The position numbers and the translations under genes were made by a program. 64,000 bases of DNA from NCBI RefSeq assembly GCF_003945385.1, contig NZ_AP018920.1, forward strand, positions 4,898,001 to 4,962,000, in the 5' to 3' direction. The notes beneath the pieces were generated by a model. That model was not told the DNA's origin and ran no database searches. It saw only the letters and a program-made list of their open reading frames with translations. Below are positions 16,202 to 24,232 of the stretch, one piece after another (within the stretch, counting starts at the first letter, position 1; each line of letters starts with the position of its first letter). The DNA comes from Pseudonocardia autotrophica (GTDB lineage Bacteria; Actinomycetota; Actinomycetes; Mycobacteriales; Pseudonocardiaceae).

Positions 16202-16700
16202 ACCGGCCCGACAGCACCGTGCGCGAGCTCGTCGGCCCGCAGGGGGCCATGCACTGCTCATCGGCGCGGTGGCCGGGCTGCTCGAATCCGCGGCGAGCCG
16301 GATCGAGGACGGGCTCGGGCTCGGGCTGACCTCCTCGGCCGGCGGCCGGACCCGTGGCAGCTCCCGCAGGGCCCCGGCGGCGATCCGGCTGCCGTTCAGC
16401 GCGTCCGCACGGGTTCATTGCATTCGCACGGGGTCCGATCCCGTGCGGATGCGCCGAACCCGTGCGAACAGGACCATGCGGGGAGGCGGCGGCCGGTCAG
16501 GCACCCGATCGCTCGCAGGTGTGCTCCAACCCGCGTCGTCCCGCACCGTGGTCGGGGGACGAATCCCGCGCTACGAACGTGGTTCCGCGCCGGCCCGTCG
16601 CCTGCGAAAACGCCGGACGACCGCGATGCCGGCGATGCCCGCACCGAGCATGAGCGGCGTCAGAGCGACGCCTGCGGGTTCAGATCGCGATCCGGTCCTG
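16202..16700. other. Non-coding stretch at the left edge of the decayed island
   Basis: I see no supported gene here. The only notable structure is the symmetric four-copy repeat at 16404-16468. Open frames crossing this stretch show no family resemblance until the SnoaL-like remnant that follows. Confidence 0.5.
16404..16468. repeat. Nested inverted-repeat array (four copies of a 10-bp element)
   Basis: (T/C)CGCACGGG-type 10-mers occur at 16404-16413 and 16423-16432 on the plus strand and at 16440-16449 and 16459-16468 on the minus strand. Copies within each orientation are exactly 19 bases apart, and the whole is symmetric about 16436. The DNA can fold into one long imperfect stem (13-bp outer arm, 11-of-12 inner arm, 7-base loop). 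It could be a terminator for the GMC gene, a protein-binding array or a small mobile repeat. Confidence 0.8.
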
Positions 16701-16706
16701 GTGTTG

Positions 16707-16991
16707 ATGGCCTGCAGGACGCGACGCCTCATCGGACTGGACGAGATCGCCGAGTTCACTCGGCGGGTACTCCCCGGAGCGATGGAGAACGGCACCGTCG
16801 AGTACCGCGTGGAGCACGTCCGCTTCGTGACGCCGGACATCGCCCTGACCGGCGTGGCCCAGCAGTACCTCGATGCTGCGGGACAGCCGCTGGAGCCACC
16901 TGCGCTGGGGAGTCCCAGCTACGTCTGGCAGCGCACCGATGGCACCTGGAAGATCATCATCGCGCAGAACACGACGTTCAGCTCCACATAG
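16707..16991 (+). pseudogene. SnoaL-like (SgcJ/EcaC-type) protein remnant, 5' truncated
   Basis: The last 85 codons encode the C-terminal half of an NTF2-fold SgcJ/EcaC-like protein: LIGLDEIAEFTRRVLPGAM, then VEHVRFVTPDIALTGVAQ, then GSPSYVWQRTDGTWKIIIAQ. In intact relatives about 45-50 residues with the first helix and strand precede this; here the upstream frame has no resemblance to them. I therefore call it a truncated remnant; translation from ATG 16707 would give 94 residues. It lies in the degraded island. Confidence 0.7.
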
Positions 16992-17046
16992 TCGCGGCAG
17001 ACAGACTGTTCCCCGACGGGCCACCCCCAGCCGTAGGGGCAGAGGC

Positions 17047-17470
17047 ATGGCCGACAACGCATCGTCACTCTCGCCGGTCCTTCACTACGACGATACCGAG
17101 ACGGCGCTTCGCTTCCTCGTGGATGTTGTCGGGTTCCGCGAGGCCGTGATTGTCAGAGACGACGGTGGCGACGTCGTTCCGCCGAACTTCGGTGGCCGGG
17201 TGGTGGCGCGCTCCTCTTCGGCAGGACAAAACATGTTGACGGGGTCCACTCCGGCCTTCGAGCTGCCGCGCTGTACCTCGTCACCGATGATGTGGACCCC
17301 GTGTATGAGCGAGTACGACAGGCAGGCGGGGAGGTCGTTCAGCCACCACACGTGACCGAGTTCGGTTTTGGTGGGCCCACTTACCAGCTACGGCAATCCG
17401 CTGGCATCGCGGTGACAACAACCCGTCGTCGATCCTGCAACGCCGCCCCTTCTCGCACGACTGGGCGAAG
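17047..17470 (+). pseudogene. VOC/glyoxalase-family protein, broken by frameshifts
   Basis: From ATG 17047 the frame opens like a vicinal-oxygen-chelate protein (SLSPVLHYDDTETALRFLVD, VGFREAVIV) for about 45 residues. It then loses resemblance near 17170. The family pattern returns in another frame around 17255-17385 (ALYLVTDDVDPVYERVRQAG, GEVVQPPHVTEFGFG), but the final strand and metal Glu are not recognisable. At least one frameshift and a damaged 3' end are needed to explain this, so the gene is dead. Confidence 0.75.
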
Positions 17471-17521
17471 GCGGACCAAGGCGGCTCACTTGCCGCGCAA
17501 CGACACCGCTGTCGCACCCCA

Positions 17522-17941
17522 TCAGTGAGTCACCACTGCGGTCGCGTCGATCTCGATCAGAAGTCCGGCCTCGAACAGTGCGGCGACCTGCACTGCTGTG
17601 CTGGCCGGGCGACGATCCGCCGCGATGAAGGTGTCCCGCACCTCGCGAAGCACCGGAATGTCGGAAACATCAGTCAGATAATAATTGAGCTTCACGATAT
17701 CGGAGTAGTGCGCCCCCGAGGCTTCGAGCGCCCTACCGAGATTGATGAACGAATACGTCGCCTGTTCCCGGAAGTCATCGAGCCCCACCAGAGTGCCGGC
17801 CGGGTCGAGAGCCACCTGGCCGGAGATATGGACAGTACGCCCAGAGTTGAGAGCAGCCACGGCATGACTGTACGAGTTGCCCGTACCGTGAAGAGTGGCA
17901 GGCTGGAAATATTCGATGGTCGAATCGCCGTGGTCAGACAC
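17522..17941 (-). CDS. RidA/YjgF-family protein
   Basis: A 139-residue trimeric enamine/imine deaminase-fold protein. Landmarks are VHISGQVALDPAGTLVG, the central YSFINLGRALEASGAHYSDI, LNYYLTDVSDI, and the C-terminal AALFEAGLLIEIDATAV. The Arg that anchors the carboxylate in true RidA is replaced in this region (RRPASTAVQVAAL instead of the classic RSxxEV), so the reaction may differ. Starts at GTG 17941. It appears intact although its neighbours are remnants, and it ends next to the IS element on its upstream side. Confidence 0.85.
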   Translation of the reverse strand: MSDHGDSTIEYFQPATLHGTGNSYSHAVAALNSGRTVHISGQVALDPAGTLVGLDDFREQATYSFINLGRALEASGAHYSDIVKLNYYLTDVSDIPVLREVRDTFIAADRRPASTAVQVAALFEAGLLIEIDATAVVTH

Positions 17942-18043
17942 TACTCACCCCTGGACTGTTGCAACATTAGAATAATTCCGCTGCGGCAACGCTACCAGTA
18001 CCGGCAGACTCTGGGCGGGGGATTCGCATCGATCTGATCCCAC

Positions 18044-18971
18044 TGAGAGCGTGTTTGAGAAGATCAAGTCGCGGGTGTGATCATGTACTTCTGTTGCCGG
18101 GCGGCCGGGGTGCCGCGGGCGAGGCGGCGGGTGATGGTGTTGATCGCCGCCCAGCGGATCATGGCCTCGGACACGGCGGGGTCGCGTTCGTAGTCTCGGG
18201 CCAGACGCCGGTGCGCGGTGAGCCAGGCCAGGGTCCGCTCGACCGCCCACCTGCGCGGCAGGACGGCGAATCCGCGCTGCTCAGGCGGTTTGCGGACGAC
18301 CTCGACCGTGGTCCGCAGGATCGAGGTGGCCCAGTCGAGCAGGCGGCCGGCGAACCCGGCGTCGGCGAACACGAAGCGCACCCTCGTGCGCAGGTAGAGG
18401 TCGAGCAGGATCGACTTGGCGCCGTCGCGGTCCTGGACCGACGCCGAGCACACCATCGTCGTCAAGAGCAGGCCGAGGGTGTCGGTGATGATGAACCGCT
18501 TCCGACCGTTGACCTTCTTTCCGGCGTCGTATCCACGTGTGTCCTGTCCGACGGTGTCGGCGCCGCGCACGGACTGGGAGTCGATGATGCCCGCGCTCGG
18601 CTCCGGGTCGCGGCCCTCGTCGGCGCGCAGCTGTCCGCGTACGACCGGCAGGATCTGTTCGGTGACCTTCTGCTGCTCCCATCGGTTGAAGTACCAGTAC
18701 ACGGTCTGCCATGGCGGGAAGTCCGCAGGCAGAGCACGCCATGCGCACCCCGCGCGCACCACGTAGAGGATCGCGTCGACCACGTCCCGGCGTGGATGCT
18801 TCTCCGGCCGCCCACCCGATCCGGCCTCGGGCAGGAGCGGCTCGATCAACGCCCACTGGGCATCGCTGGTGTCCGAGGGATACCGCCGCTTACGCCGAGC
18901 CACCCATCCACGATGGACCACACCGGCGCCCGGACCACGCAGACACGCCGGCCTTCTCAAACACGCTCTGA
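18044..18971. mobile_element. IS5-family insertion sequence with TGA target duplication
   Basis: Ends are the perfect 16-bp inverted repeats GAGCGTGTTTGAGAAG (18047-18062) and its complement (18953-18968). The direct duplication TGA is at 18044-18046 and 18969-18971. Element length is 922 bp with a single transposase. A 3-bp TNA duplication is characteristic of part of the IS5 family. Intact ends, intact duplication and an unbroken transposase point to a recent insertion. Confidence 0.93.
18064..18921 (-). CDS. IS5-family DDE transposase
   Basis: A 285-residue transposase when started at GTG 18921, inside the element; the open frame runs on to 18999 but that is outside the inverted repeat. 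An N-terminal DUF4096-like region (YPSDTSDAQWALIEPLLPEA and WRALPADFPPWQTVYWYFNR) is followed by the DDE catalytic core. The core has Asp in GIIDSQSVRGAD, Asp in FVFADAGFAG, and Glu in PRRWAVERTLAWL (the RWxxER...YE signature). The gene fills almost the whole element. Confidence 0.95.
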   Translation of the reverse strand: MVHRGWVARRKRRYPSDTSDAQWALIEPLLPEAGSGGRPEKHPRRDVVDAILYVVRAGCAWRALPADFPPWQTVYWYFNRWEQQKVTEQILPVVRGQLRADEGRDPEPSAGIIDSQSVRGADTVGQDTRGYDAGKKVNGRKRFIITDTLGLLLTTMVCSASVQDRDGAKSILLDLYLRTRVRFVFADAGFAGRLLDWATSILRTTVEVVRKPPEQRGFAVLPRRWAVERTLAWLTAHRRLARDYERDPAVSEAMIRWAAINTITRRLARGTPAARQQKYMITPAT

Positions 18972-19493
18972 GTGACGGAGACAAGCGCTGATGCGCCACG
19001 TCATCGCGACGATGGCCATTCCGTTCCCGTTGGTGGCGAATCTGTTCACGACTTCAAGGAGGCCCTGACGGGCGGCGCCGCTGCCCTCCCGCCTATCGGC
19101 TTGGGGCCGGCGATCGCGCGCACGCTTGACGCTGCGGACCAGCTCGACACGCCGAGGAGCCACCTTGCCGGATCGACCGATGGAGCGGCCACGAGCAGGG
19201 TCCGCCCGCCCGAGTGCGACCACGCGACGCGAGCCGGGGCGGAGGCCGGGGAGCGGGGGACATGCTCCGGAAGGCTGGGGCGGGTCGAGAGTACCGGGGG
19301 TCCGGAATCCGACGACCTCGAGGTGTGAGCATCAATGGTGCTGCGCAGCGGCTACGCCGGCGGCCTCCGAGGGTCATTGACCCTGAGCCCTCGGGCCCTT
19401 GTCAGGTGCGCGGCGCGGAGGCGGGGAGCGAACCCGGCCCCATCGCTCGGGGCGAGCTCTGCATCAGTTGCTCGTCGACCCTGCCGTCGAGCT
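18972..19493. other. Non-coding or decayed sequence right of the IS
   Basis: No open frame here resembles a protein family. High GC and several overlapping frames suggest old coding DNA that has been scrambled, but I cannot name its origin. Confidence 0.4.
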
Positions 19494-19580
19494 GTGCTGA
19501 TCCGTGCCGCTACCTCGATCGACGTGGATGCTGTCACCGTGCTTGTCACGGCTCTCTTCGCCGAGGACGCCGGTACCTGA
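19494..19580 (+). pseudogene. GNAT acetyltransferase, N-terminal fragment
   Basis: Twenty-eight codons from GTG 19494 read like the first strand and helix of a GNAT acetyltransferase (LIRAATSIDVDAVTVLVTAL followed by FAEDAGT) and then stop. The acetyl-CoA-binding part is absent downstream. It is one more truncated gene of this island. Confidence 0.55.
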
Positions 19581-19673
19581 GATCCGCACACTTGCGCCGA
19601 TCAGTGGCGCGCAGCAGTGGATACAAAGGCACCTGCTCTCAGGCACGCCGTACGTAGCGACCTGGAAACTTAT

Positions 19674-19688
19674 TTGACGCTCAGTCAA
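19674..19688. promoter_or_regulatory. Palindrome TTGAC-N5-GTCAA
   Basis: A 15-base element with perfect 5-bp arms in an AT-richer strip. It has the form of a TetR/GntR operator but no intact regulator or start codon is next to it, so it may be a relic. Confidence 0.3.
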
Positions 19689-19765
19689 TCTGATCGCCAG
19701 AACTCACCACCTCACCCGTCGAAGCCAGATCTCGCCCGCCTCATCTATGACCAATCCAGTATTTC

Positions 19766-20905
19766 CTACTCATCTTGACAGTCGATTTTTCCGCTCCCAC
19801 CTGTGCTAACCAGCGCTTCCCTGAGCATATATTTCAGAGTGAACCGACACAACGCCTCGACTTGTCGCCGATCAACCATCGTCATGTCTAACTGAAAGAG
19901 CAGTGCAAGTCGCCGCCCCCTGTCGTGTAAAAATGCAGAATAGTGGGACCTCTCACCGTTCTCGATCTCCACACGAGCACGTCGAGCCTCGGTGCGGCAA
20001 TATTCACGCGCGAATCCATCGTGACGCTTCTTCGTCGAGAGCGCCTCGGCAAGCTCCCCAAGGTCAGCCGCAACTAGTCCGCGTTGGATATGCGTGCACG
20101 TGACTCGCTCGGCCAGTTCCATCATTAATTCATGCGCAATAACACGAGCCTCGTACACAGTCCGACCCTCGACCGCCTCAACTTCTATACACGGGCGGAA
20201 TGACCAGGGGCCGCCTGATCCACGACGAGCATTCTCTCTGACGTTGACGCCCAGCCATGTTCCGTGCTTCCCACAAGGGTGCGGCGCCCAGAACATGAAC
20301 ATCGCGTTGCCTCCGCGAGTGGTCCGCCAGGCGCCGGCCGAGGAATCTGGAGGATCCTCCGAGAGCCGCAGATTCTCGGCTACCCGGCGAGTGAAAACAT
20401 CGGGCGAGGATCGGCCACGTGCAATCCCGATTCGTCCGTCTGCCTCGCTGTCCCAGAGATGCAATACGTTGGATATCTCACCGGCAAGCCAGCGACCGTG
20501 CTCATTGCTACTGCCGATCGCAAAGGCGGCGAACAATTCGCTCAAGCTGACGCAGGTCCAAGACAATGGCGCGAGTCGGTCTCCATCAAGTGTACAAAGA
20601 AACCGACGAGGCAGTTGCTCGAGCGACTCCACCCAGCCGTCGTAACGACCCAACTGGTCGCCGTGGATGTCCGCCGACGTCTTCATTTCCAGCACTGCGA
20701 CCGGTCGTCCGTCTTCATGAAGTTGAAGTACTAGATCTATACTTCCGCCTTTTACTCCTACTTCCCTCCGCGCCCGGACCGGCCCACTCCCCAGGCCTAA
20801 GTACTCTCGGATCGGAGAATCGTCGATTTCAATCAGCCATGCGAGCAGGTCGCTTACCCGGCTTTCGTGCGCGAGCAAGCGCGCCAGCGCCTCTGACTGC
20901 AACAT
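19766..20905 (-). CDS. PD-(D/E)XK nuclease-superfamily protein
   Basis: A 379-residue protein started at ATG 20905. Residues 45-90 carry a restriction-endonuclease-like core: an upstream Glu/Arg (RREVGVKGG), the metal Asp in SIDLVLQL, and the ExK dyad in VAVLEMKTSADIHGDQLGRYDGW, with a following Gln. The remaining about 250 residues are unrecognised and contain HPCGKHGTWLGVNV and an acidic/basic C-terminal helix. No methyltransferase or partner is adjacent. The gene is clearly richer in A and T than its surroundings, pointing to transfer. A DNA-cleaving, possibly defensive role is inference; some such proteins are inactive. Confidence 0.75.
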   Translation of the reverse strand: MLQSEALARLLAHESRVSDLLAWLIEIDDSPIREYLGLGSGPVRARREVGVKGGSIDLVLQLHEDGRPVAVLEMKTSADIHGDQLGRYDGWVESLEQLPRRFLCTLDGDRLAPLSWTCVSLSELFAAFAIGSSNEHGRWLAGEISNVLHLWDSEADGRIGIARGRSSPDVFTRRVAENLRLSEDPPDSSAGAWRTTRGGNAMFMFWAPHPCGKHGTWLGVNVRENARRGSGGPWSFRPCIEVEAVEGRTVYEARVIAHELMMELAERVTCTHIQRGLVAADLGELAEALSTKKRHDGFAREYCRTEARRARVEIENGERSHYSAFLHDRGRRLALLFQLDMTMVDRRQVEALCRFTLKYMLREALVSTGGSGKIDCQDE

Positions 20906-21243
20906 CACGCTACCGATGATGCACCGTCTCCCAGCTCGCCGCTGACCAAAGTTGGCCGCTGGACAGAAGCACGTGGCCGGAGTATTGATGACCCACGCCG
21001 CCACGGGCCAGAGCCACTACAGGGTGCAGTTGGATGCCCTAAACCCGCGGAGACAAGATCCACTACTCCGGCGGCGCCAACTCGGGCTCTTCATAGTGGG
21101 CTGGGCGGTAGGTGACCCTGGCGGAAGAAAGTGCCTCGTGCCCAGGCAAGACAGAGCTTGTCGAGGGCCATGTCCGCCGCGGTCCGGGGGCCCTTTCCGC
21201 GTGTCTGCTCCCGGCCTACGGCCACGCAGGGGCTCGGCAGATC

Positions 21244-21739
21244 ATATAGCTGCTGAACGACAAGCGAACCGATGAGGTGCTCGCCGTGCTCGACCGAAGC
21301 CACGTCGAGTTGCTCGTGGACCGACCGGCAGGCCCTGGACGCGATCGAACAGGCGTTGACGGAGCTGACTCGCGCAGCGGACGACGTAACGGCTCTCGCG
21401 CCGGGCACGATCGGAGCCCTGGCCCACCGGCTCGGCGTGCGTCCCGCCACCTTGCGGCGCTGGGAAAGGGCCCAGCTGCTGCGGCCGGGCCGAGACCGGA
21501 CGACCGGATACCGGATCTACGGACCCGCCGACACCCGAGACGCACACATCGTTCACCAGCTACGGCGCAGCGGCTACCTTCTCGCGCAGATCAGGCCGTT
21601 GCTCGACGAGTTGCGCGATACGGCCTCGTCCCGCTCGGCTGCATCAGCACTGTCCGCACGCCGAGACAGACTCGGTGCTCGCGCACGAGCGATGCTCCAC
21701 GCGTCTGCCGAGATCGAACGCCTTCTCCACGAGCAGTGA
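21244..21739 (+). pseudogene. MerR-family (TioE-type) regulator, truncated and frameshifted
   Basis: The C-terminal DNA-binding-like domain is intact (TIGALAHRLGVRPATLRRWE, then GYRIYGPADTRDAHIVHQLR, ending at 21739). Just upstream, in the other frame, comes the linker LLNDKRTDEVLAVLDRSHVE of the same family. The frames would join if one copy of the tandem ACCG ACCG at 21320-21327 were removed, giving VDRQALDAIEQAL. The first MerR domain that TioE-type proteins carry is missing. So this is a 5'-deleted gene with a 4-bp duplication. A 155-residue protein could still be made from ATG 21272. Confidence 0.7.
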
Positions 21740-21842
21740 GATGTTCTCAGTAGTCGGAGCTCCGGGGGACACGCCGAGCGTGGTGAGACGATCAACGCCG
21801 GCGCGGGACCCGGCACCCTCAGTCTCGACAACCCGGACCGAT

Positions 21843-21863
21843 GATCCTCCGCTCGTGAGGATC
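21843..21863. repeat. Small hairpin in the MerR-TetR gap
   Basis: GATCCTC (21843-21849) and GAGGATC (21857-21863) form a 7-bp stem. The surrounding gap 21740-22002 shows no supported gene. Confidence 0.4.
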
Positions 21864-22002
21864 GTACTGCGGAATGGCGTTGCCCCGTCGCCCGTCGTCC
21901 AATCGGCACACGTTGTCGCCGGTACGGCTTCCCCCGAGTTGGACGTCGTCGAGGATTGCCAGTCGATGCCGGCGTCGGTCTCGCCGCGAGGCTGGTGCAG
22001 CG

Positions 22003-22614
22003 TCAGGCCCCCTCTGCGCAGGCGAAGATCGCGGCGCGACTCATCCGGACCACACACTCTGCGAGCCCATCGCCGACCAGCTTTTCGCCGTCAGGGGAGA
22101 GCGGTCGAACCAGAGCTTCGGTCATGATCCCGACGACCGCGGCGGACGACAATGCGACGTCATGCTCGGGAACCTCCCCCTGCGCGGTCGCGGAACGCAC
22201 GAGTTCCGCGAGCACCACCCGGAATTCCTCGCGGAACCGCAGTCGCTGCTCGTCCACCGCGGGTCCGGCGGGCTCGAACAGGAGCGCGAAAGCGAGCGGG
22301 CCGGCACTGAGCGAGCGTTCACAGAACACGCGCACCGCGATCGACAGACGCCCCATTGCGCTGGTCTCCACCGCCTCGCTCTCACGCCGCATCACCTCCA
22401 GCTCGCGGGCGACCATGCGTTGGTAGATCTCGGCGAACAGCTCGACCTGGGACGGGAAGTGCGAGTAGATCGAGCCCACGCCGACCCCGGCACGCACAGC
22501 GATCAACGACATCTGGGCCGCACGAAATCCGGTCTCCCGCAGAAGTTCGATCGCCGACTCGACGATGCGTTCGCGAGCCGCGTCGCGCCTCTTCGCCGCT
22601 GCTGTCCGTGCCAT
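22003..22614 (-). CDS. TetR-family regulator, divergent from crotonase
   Basis: A 203-residue repressor started at ATG 22614 (MARTAAAKRRDAARERIVES), the usual distance before the HTH (ISLIAVRAG-type, here MSLIAVRAGVGVGSIYSHFP at about residues 35-55). The C-terminal helical domain would bind the inducer, plausibly an acyl-CoA since the divergent gene is a crotonase. The shared 188-bp intergenic region holds a near-perfect operator over the -10 of the crotonase promoter. Confidence 0.9.
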   Translation of the reverse strand: MARTAAAKRRDAARERIVESAIELLRETGFRAAQMSLIAVRAGVGVGSIYSHFPSQVELFAEIYQRMVARELEVMRRESEAVETSAMGRLSIAVRVFCERSLSAGPLAFALLFEPAGPAVDEQRLRFREEFRVVLAELVRSATAQGEVPEHDVALSSAAVVGIMTEALVRPLSPDGEKLVGDGLAECVVRMSRAAIFACAEGA

Positions 22615-22721
22615 CGGTCGGTCGTCCTCGCTTTCTCGCCCGTCGCCGCGCGGTCGCCTGCGCCGGCCCGTCCAGTCTTCACCCCGACCACCGCCGGAGG
22701 ACATCGGGAGGCCGTGGGCGA

Positions 22722-22754
22722 TTGACACGTTCTGAATCTCGAATCTAGATTCAG
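22722..22754 (+). promoter_or_regulatory. Promoter with overlapping palindromic operator for the crotonase gene
   Basis: TTGACA (22722-22727) and TAGATT (22746-22751) are spaced 18 bases. The -10 sits inside GAATCTAGATTC (22741-22752), a perfect 12-bp palindrome, which also overlaps CTGAATCT...AGATTCAG (22732-22739, 22747-22754). Repressor bound here would block the promoter directly. Confidence 0.7.
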
Positions 22755-22802
22755 TCCCTGTCCGCGCCGCGCGCTCGACACGTCGGGGCAGGGAGGCAAC
22801 AC

Positions 22803-23615
22803 ATGATCAGGACCGAGAAGGCCGACGACGTCTGGACGATCGTCCACAGCCGGTTCGACGAAGCCCGCAACGCGATGGACCCGGCCAGCGCCGACGCGCT
22901 CGTTGAAGCCATGCTGGAGTTCGACGCCGACCCGACCGCGTCGGTGGCCGTGCTGTGGGGCGAGGGCGGTGCGTTCTGCGCCGGATGGGACCTCAAGTTC
23001 GCGAGCACCCTGCAGGACCGCGACTCGTTCCAGCAGCAGATCGTCGAGGACCTCGGGTTCCCCAGCGGCGCGAACCGGGCTCCGCGCGGCCCACTCGGGC
23101 CCACCCGTCTCGAACTGTCCAAGCCGGTCATCGCCGCAGTCGAGGGGCCGGCCGTCGCCGGGGGCATGGAGCTGGCCATCTGGTGCGACATGCGCGTCAT
23201 GGCCGACGACGCCTACTTCGGCGTCTACTGCCGCCGCTGGGGCATCCCCCTGCTCGACGGCGGATCGGTCCGGCTCCCCCGCCTGGTCGGCCAGGGCCGG
23301 GCCATGGAGATCATCCTGACCGGACGACAGGTCCCGGCGGACGAGGCGTACCGGATCGGGCTGTGCGAGAAGGTCACCGCGTCCGGCGGCGCACGCGCCG
23401 AGGCCGAGGCGCTGGCCCGCGAGATCGCCCGTTTCCCGCAGGCGGCCGTGCGAGCGGACCGTCGGTCGGCCATCGAGAGCTACGGATTACCGATCCGGGA
23501 CGCGATGCGACGCGAGTGGTCCAACGGAGTCGAGGCCCACTACAAGGAGGGCGCCGCCGGGGCGGGCCGGTTCGCGAGCGGCCGGGGCCGGCACGGCGAC
23601 TTCGCCGCCATCTGA
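22803..23615 (+). CDS. Enoyl-CoA hydratase/isomerase (crotonase) family protein
   Basis: A 270-residue crotonase-fold protein. The first oxyanion-hole strand is AVLWGEGGAFCAGWDLKFA (near residues 48-66) and the second is VIAAVEGPAVAGGMELAIWC (near 107-126). The Glu usually found at the hydratase active site is not obvious in LLDGGSVRLPRLVG, so isomerase or thioesterase-like chemistry is possible. Starts at ATG 22803 after GGGAGGCAAC. A TTGACA/TAGATT promoter with an operator lies 50 bases upstream. It is a single-gene unit divergent from its TetR regulator. Confidence 0.9.
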   Translation: MIRTEKADDVWTIVHSRFDEARNAMDPASADALVEAMLEFDADPTASVAVLWGEGGAFCAGWDLKFASTLQDRDSFQQQIVEDLGFPSGANRAPRGPLGPTRLELSKPVIAAVEGPAVAGGMELAIWCDMRVMADDAYFGVYCRRWGIPLLDGGSVRLPRLVGQGRAMEIILTGRQVPADEAYRIGLCEKVTASGGARAEAEALAREIARFPQAAVRADRRSAIESYGLPIRDAMRREWSNGVEAHYKEGAAGAGRFASGRGRHGDFAAI

Positions 23616-23675
23616 GCGTCGCCCAGATGTCCGGTGGTTCGGCCCGACCCCTGTGTACCGCCCCGAGGTCGCGGC

Positions 23676-23923
23676 GTGCTGATGGACACGGACGGGCGAG
23701 CACGTCCGCGAATCTGCAAGCTGGGCCCGAAGCGGTACCGGGCCCGGACGCGGTTCCGCGACCACGACGGCTGCATCCGGCACCTGGAGCGGGTGGGGAC
23801 CATCTCGGCCACTCGAAGATCTCGATGACGCAGGGCTTCTCCTTCGGCCGCAAGGTGGCCACGACCGGAGCCGAGGAGATCCTGGAAGTCTTCGGAAAGA
23901 CATCGACCCCCGGAACCCATTAG
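23676..23923 (+). pseudogene. Tyrosine integrase remnant (internal deletion)
   Basis: The first part reads like the start of an actinobacterial SAM-like integrase (CKLGPKRYRARTRFRDHDG, IRHLERVG). The other end, in a different frame, reads like its last residues (HLGHSKISMTQ...FGRKVATTGAEEILEVFG) and stops at 23923. The catalytic Arg, the His-x-x-Arg box and most of the core are missing, about 300 residues. It ends 63 bases from the 3' end of tRNA-Asn, exactly where an element integrated in that tRNA would keep its integrase. Confidence 0.75.
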
Positions 23924-23986
23924 TGGGGGTTTCCTGGGGGTCGATCTTGATTCACTACCGGGTCACGTCACTGACCTCGGGAAGTG

Positions 23987-24058
23987 CTCCTCCGATTGGA
24001 CTCGAACCAATAACCGCCCGATTAACAGTCGGGTGCTCTGCCATTGAGCTACGGAGGA
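23987..24058 (-). tRNA. tRNA-Asn (GTT)
   Basis: A full cloverleaf on the minus strand: acceptor arms TCCTCCG/CGGAGGA (24052-24058 with 23988-23994), a GCTC...GAGC D-stem, CCCGA/TCGGG anticodon stem with loop CTGTTAA (anticodon GTT), and a T-loop containing TTCGAGT. The discriminator is G; CCA is not encoded. The integrase remnant at its 3' side marks it as an integration site. Confidence 0.95.
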
Positions 24059-24232
24059 CCGTTCGTGTCGCCCGAACCTTCGCCCTGGCGACAGACAGAA
24101 CTCTACAACACGCTCCGGAGCGCCTCGGCAACCCCCCGTTCGGCAGCCGTTCCCGCAGGTCGGCCCGGTGTCCGGGTGCCACACGGCCGCAGCGGGGGTT
24201 CCGGGTACGGTCGCGGTCGGGAGGTGAGGGGA

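Noticed and set aside
21644..22057. A 137-residue minus-strand frame in the MerR-TetR gap
   Set aside because: Looks like ordinary protein sequence in part but overlaps the MerR remnant and TetR gene, and nothing recognisable aligns with it.
16202..24060. An intact prophage or multi-gene defence island
   Set aside because: There is no phage structural, replication or restriction-modification gene; only a broken integrase, one IS and one nuclease-like gene remain.
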